Below, piece after piece: positions 60,358 through 64,000 of a stretch of DNA of 64,000 bases. The translations under genes and the position numbers were made by a program. Where the stretch lies: positions 1-64,000 of the forward strand of contig CANGEE010000001.1 of NCBI GenBank assembly GCA_947452635.1, given 5' to 3'. The notes beneath the pieces were generated by a model. The model was not told the origin of the DNA. It saw only the letters and a program-made list of their open reading frames with translations, and made no database searches. The stretch is from Comamonadaceae bacterium. GTDB lineage: Bacteria; Pseudomonadota; Gammaproteobacteria; Burkholderiales; Burkholderiaceae_C. Each line of letters starts with the position of its first letter. Position 1 is the first letter of the stretch.

Positions 60358-62417
60358 GCGATTTGACGCAGGCGGTGGCGCAGGCTTTTGATTGGGAAGG
60401 CCCCTTGGCGGCGGGTGCTGCGCATTTCCAGCCGCGCGAGGGGCAAACCCAGATGGCCGTGGCCATCGCCGAAGTGGTGGAGCAAGGGGGGGAACTGGTG
60501 GTTGAAGCCGGCACCGGTGTGGGCAAAACCTACGCGTATTTGGTCCCGGTGCTGCTCAGCGGACAGCGGGCCTTGGTGTCCACTGCCACCAAAGCGCTGC
60601 AAGACCAATTGTTTTCACGTGACATCCCGAAGCTGACGCAAATTTTGAATTTGCCAATCAAGGTGGCGCTGCTCAAGGGGCGCGGCAGCTACTTGTGTGT
60701 GCAGCGCCTGGAGCAGTCACGCCAAGGCCATGAAGCCACGGACCGCGTCTATGCCCATGTCTTGGCCAAAATTGAATCCTGGTCTCACGCCACGGTGACC
60801 GGGGATTTGTCCGAGCTTTCGGGCTTGGATGACCGCTCGCCGGTAATTCCCTTGGTGACCTCGACCCGCGACAACTGCCTGGGCTCGCAATGCCCCAAGT
60901 TCCGCGCTTGCCATGTGAATTTGGCGCGCAAAGAGGCGCTGGCCGCCGATGTGGTGGTGATCAACCACCATTTGTTTTTTGCCGATCTGAGCGTGCGTGA
61001 GTCGGGCATGGCCGAGTTACTGCCCACGGTGCGAGTGACGGTGTTTGACGAAGCGCACCAACTCAATGAAATTGGCGTCAATTTCTTGGGCCATAACATC
61101 ACCACGGGTCAGTTGATCGATTTGGCGCGCGATGTCTTGGCTGCAGGTTTGCAACTGGCGCGGGGTTTGGTGGACTGGTCGGCGATGGCCAGTCTGCTGG
61201 AGAAATCCGCCCGTGATTTGCGCCTCACGGCGTCTGAGTTTCGCGCGGGCGCGCGCCTGCGTTGGACGGAGGTCGAACCGACCGGCCTGGATGTGAGCGC
61301 TTGGCAACAGGGCTTGGCTGGCGTGCGAAGCGCCTGCCAGCGCAATATGGAGGCTTTGGAAACAGTGGCCGAATTGGCACCTGATTTTGTGCGTTTGTAT
61401 GAACGCTGCGCCACCGTGCTGAACACCTTGAGCCGTTTTGAAAAGCCTTGCGCGCCTGAATCGGTGCGTTGGTTGGAGGTCAGCCAGCAATTGCGCCTGG
61501 TCGAGTCGCCTTTGGACATTGCCGATGCAGTGCAAAGCCAGCTGCTGGGCATGAAGCCCATCCTTGAAGAAGGAGAAGGTGCGGCATTGCTGCCCCCACC
61601 TCGGGATGCACCGCAAGCGGCTTTGCCGGTGCGCAAGGCCTTCATTTTCACCTCTGCCACCTTGGGCGACGATGCGCAAATGCGCTGGTTCACAGAGCCC
61701 TGTGGCCTGACGCAAGCCCGGTTGTTGCAGGTTTCAAGTCCTTTCAATTACGCCGTGCAAGCGGGTATTTATGTGCCGCGGCACATGCCACGCCCCAATG
61801 ATGCGCAGCACAGCCGGCATGTGGCGCAGCTGGTCGCAACTGCGGCCTTGACTTTGCGTGGCCGCACCTTGGTGCTCACCACCACCTTGGCCGCCATGCG
61901 CAGCATTGGTCAGCTTTTGAGTGAAGACCCGGCCTTGAGTGGTGCGGTGGAAGTCTTGGTACAAGGCCAAGGCCCGAAACGCCGTTTGATGGAGCGTTTT
62001 CGCCAAGGCGCGACTGACGGTGAGCCCGGTTGTGTTTTGGTGGCATCGGCCTCGTTTTGGGAGGGCTTTGATGTGCCGGGTGATGCTTTGCAGCTGGTGG
62101 TGATTGACAAGCTGCCGTTTCCCCCGCCCAACGATCCCTTGGTTGAAGCACGTTCCTCACGACTGGAGCGTCAAGGGCGCAGCGCGTTTGCCGCGTATTC
62201 TTTGCCTGAAGCGGCGGTGGCTTTGAAGCAGGGGGCAGGGCGGCTGATCCGCAGTGAAACCGATCATGGCATTTTGGTGGTGTGCGATCCGCGTCTGAGC
62301 TCCATGGGCTACGGCAAACGCCTGCTGGGCAGTTTACCCGTGATGCGGGTGTTGCAAGATCCGGCCGAATTCGAGGCGGCGCTGGATCAACTCACCAGAC
62401 TTTCCACCAAGCTTTAG
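60354..62417 (+). CDS. DinG/XPD-family ATP-dependent DNA helicase
   Basis: EAGTGVGKTYAYLVP Walker A, VFDEAHQLNE DEAH box, Cys residues consistent with FeS cluster, ASASFWEGFDVPGDALQLVVIDKLPF; TTG start at 60354 preceded by AAGGAG (track start 60327 is the alternative). Confidence 0.93.
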   Translation: MSDLTQAVAQAFDWEGPLAAGAAHFQPREGQTQMAVAIAEVVEQGGELVVEAGTGVGKTYAYLVPVLLSGQRALVSTATKALQDQLFSRDIPKLTQILNLPIKVALLKGRGSYLCVQRLEQSRQGHEATDRVYAHVLAKIESWSHATVTGDLSELSGLDDRSPVIPLVTSTRDNCLGSQCPKFRACHVNLARKEALAADVVVINHHLFFADLSVRESGMAELLPTVRVTVFDEAHQLNEIGVNFLGHNITTGQLIDLARDVLAAGLQLARGLVDWSAMASLLEKSARDLRLTASEFRAGARLRWTEVEPTGLDVSAWQQGLAGVRSACQRNMEALETVAELAPDFVRLYERCATVLNTLSRFEKPCAPESVRWLEVSQQLRLVESPLDIADAVQSQLLGMKPILEEGEGAALLPPPRDAPQAALPVRKAFIFTSATLGDDAQMRWFTEPCGLTQARLLQVSSPFNYAVQAGIYVPRHMPRPNDAQHSRHVAQLVATAALTLRGRTLVLTTTLAAMRSIGQLLSEDPALSGAVEVLVQGQGPKRRLMERFRQGATDGEPGCVLVASASFWEGFDVPGDALQLVVIDKLPFPPPNDPLVEARSSRLERQGRSAFAAYSLPEAAVALKQGAGRLIRSETDHGILVVCDPRLSSMGYGKRLLGSLPVMRVLQDPAEFEAALDQLTRLSTKL

Positions 62418-63192
62418 GTTCGCTTGCATTTTGGGTCGCAGCGCTGGGTGGAAAACTCTTCTCCAGCACGCGCCGCGTGTCGTCACGCAACTCGGTCATG
62501 CCCAAGGCTTCATAGCAGCTGATCAAAATGGTCAGTGCCTCTTCAACTGCAGGCACGCCCTGGAAATCAGCGATGGCCAGTTGCGCCCGGTTGATGGCGG
62601 CCACATACGCACCGCGGTTGAAATAGTAACGCGCCACATGCACCTCGTAAGAGGCCAAGGAGTTCACAATGTAGGTCATGCGTTGGCGTGCATCGGAGGC
62701 ATATTTGGAGTCTGGAAAGCGGGCACTCAGCTCCTTGAACGCTTCGTATGAGTCTTTGGCTGCTTTTTGATCGCGCTCAGACAAGTCTTGTCGTGTCAGG
62801 AACGAAAACAGGCCCAGGTTTTCATTGAAGTTGACCAAGCCTTTCAAATAAAGTGCATAGTCGATGGCTGGGCTAGCGGGTTGCAATTTCAAAAACCGGT
62901 CCAAAGTGGCCAGAGCCTGGATCTTGTCGCCGGTTTTGAATTGTGCGTAAGCCTTTTCCAGTTGGGCTTGCTGGGCCAAGGTGGTCCCCGCAGCGCGACC
63001 TTCGAGCTTGTCAAACATGCCGATGGCTTTGTCCCAGGCGCCCGATTTCGCTTCATCCCGGGCTTCGTTGTAGAGCTTGTCGTTAGACCAGCCGATGGTG
63101 TTGTCGATGTTTGTTGAACAGGCCGACAGGATCAGGGAGGCCAACACAGCCAACCCCAGCGGGAACATCGATAATCTGAAACCACGCATCAC
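62392..63192 (-). CDS. bamD: Outer membrane protein assembly factor BamD
   Basis: Lipobox LILSACSTN; LYNEARDEAKSGAWDKAIGMFDKLEGR, LSARFPDSKYASDARQRMTYI. Confidence 0.94.
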   Translation of the reverse strand: MMRGFRLSMFPLGLAVLASLILSACSTNIDNTIGWSNDKLYNEARDEAKSGAWDKAIGMFDKLEGRAAGTTLAQQAQLEKAYAQFKTGDKIQALATLDRFLKLQPASPAIDYALYLKGLVNFNENLGLFSFLTRQDLSERDQKAAKDSYEAFKELSARFPDSKYASDARQRMTYIVNSLASYEVHVARYYFNRGAYVAAINRAQLAIADFQGVPAVEEALTILISCYEALGMTELRDDTRRVLEKSFPPSAATQNASEPKAWWKVW

Positions 63193-63241
63193 GCAACCTT
63201 GTAGAAATTCAAGCCAATTGATTATATCGACCCCCCCCGAG

Positions 63242-64000
63242 ATGGACCCGTCGCAAGACCTTTTGGACGCAGGCTTAAGCGAAGGCGAGGCCGCAGAGTC
63301 TTGCGAGTGGCGTCAATTTACCGTCCCAGCGCAAATGCATGGCGAGCGACTCGACCGTATCCTGGCGCAATGCGTACCGGAGTTCTCGCGCAGTTACTTA
63401 CAACAGTTGATTGAACAGGGCGCTGTGTTGCTCGCCGGGGTCCCCGCCTGCAAATCGTCCGCCAAAGTGAAAGCCGGCCTTTTTTTGGCTGTGGAGTTGC
63501 GAGCCACGCCCCAGTCGCAGGCATTCAAGCCCGAAGCGATGGCGCTGGACGTGGTCTATGAAGATGCGCATCTGTGCATTTTGAACAAGCCCGCGGGTTT
63601 GGTGGTGCATCCTGCACCTGGCAACTGGAGCGGTACTTTGCTCAATGGCCTGTTGGCCAGAGACCCGCAAGCCAGCACCTTGCCGCGTGCCGGCATCGTG
63701 CACCGATTAGACAAAGACACCAGTGGTTTGATGGTGGTGGCCCGCACCCGCCAAGCCATGGATGCCTTGGTTCACAGCATTGCTGCGCGCGAAGTCAAGC
63801 GCCAGTATTGGGCCTTGGCCACGGGCGTTTGGGACAGGCAGGAGGGCTTCACCTTGGACCAAGCCGTGGGCCGCGACCCCGCCAATCGTTTGCGCATGGC
63901 GGCAGTCGATTTGACGCGCCAGGCGGGTAAAACAGCCGCCACCACCTTCGATTTGGTGGCGCAATCGGCGCAAGGCTGCTGGGTCCAATGCACTTTGCAC
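63242..64000 (+). CDS. rluD: 23S rRNA pseudouridine synthase RluD-like (3' truncated by window edge)
   Basis: Open from ATG 63242 to the edge; S4-like domain, LNKPAGLVVHPAPGNWSGTLLNGLL and GIVHRLDKDTSGLMVVARTRQA motifs. Confidence 0.93.
   Translation, partial: MDPSQDLLDAGLSEGEAAESCEWRQFTVPAQMHGERLDRILAQCVPEFSRSYLQQLIEQGAVLLAGVPACKSSAKVKAGLFLAVELRATPQSQAFKPEAMALDVVYEDAHLCILNKPAGLVVHPAPGNWSGTLLNGLLARDPQASTLPRAGIVHRLDKDTSGLMVVARTRQAMDALVHSIAAREVKRQYWALATGVWDRQEGFTLDQAVGRDPANRLRMAAVDLTRQAGKTAATTFDLVAQSAQGCWVQCTLH

Overview
64 kb chromosomal window that reads like a Burkholderiales/Comamonadaceae-type betaproteobacterium (inferred from gene content and protein similarity recalled from memory; no search was run). 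It is almost entirely core metabolic and housekeeping sequence. Contents: two tRNAs; an acyl-CoA degradation cluster with an embedded Crp/Fnr regulator; lexA with two upstream SOS-box-like sites, divergent from an asparaginase; adk, kdsB, trm112-like, lpxK; xseA, sodB; pyrD, rpiA, prlC, folD; a FixL/FixJ-like two-component pair divergent from a complete pyruvate dehydrogenase operon; a PQQ-type dehydrogenase with a di-heme cytochrome; several catabolic enzymes; a J-domain protein in a tight operon with three uncharacterised proteins; prpE; a complete 2-oxoglutarate dehydrogenase locus; and zapE, a DinG-family helicase, bamD and partial rluD. I saw no CRISPR array, transposase, integrase or prophage. 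The best candidates for something undescribed are the J-domain plus three-unknown-gene operon (41.4-44.35 kb), a DnaA-box/AT-rich intergenic region (about 13.55-13.80 kb), and a terminator-like hairpin inside the signal-peptide codons of the cytochrome gene (about 36.27 kb).
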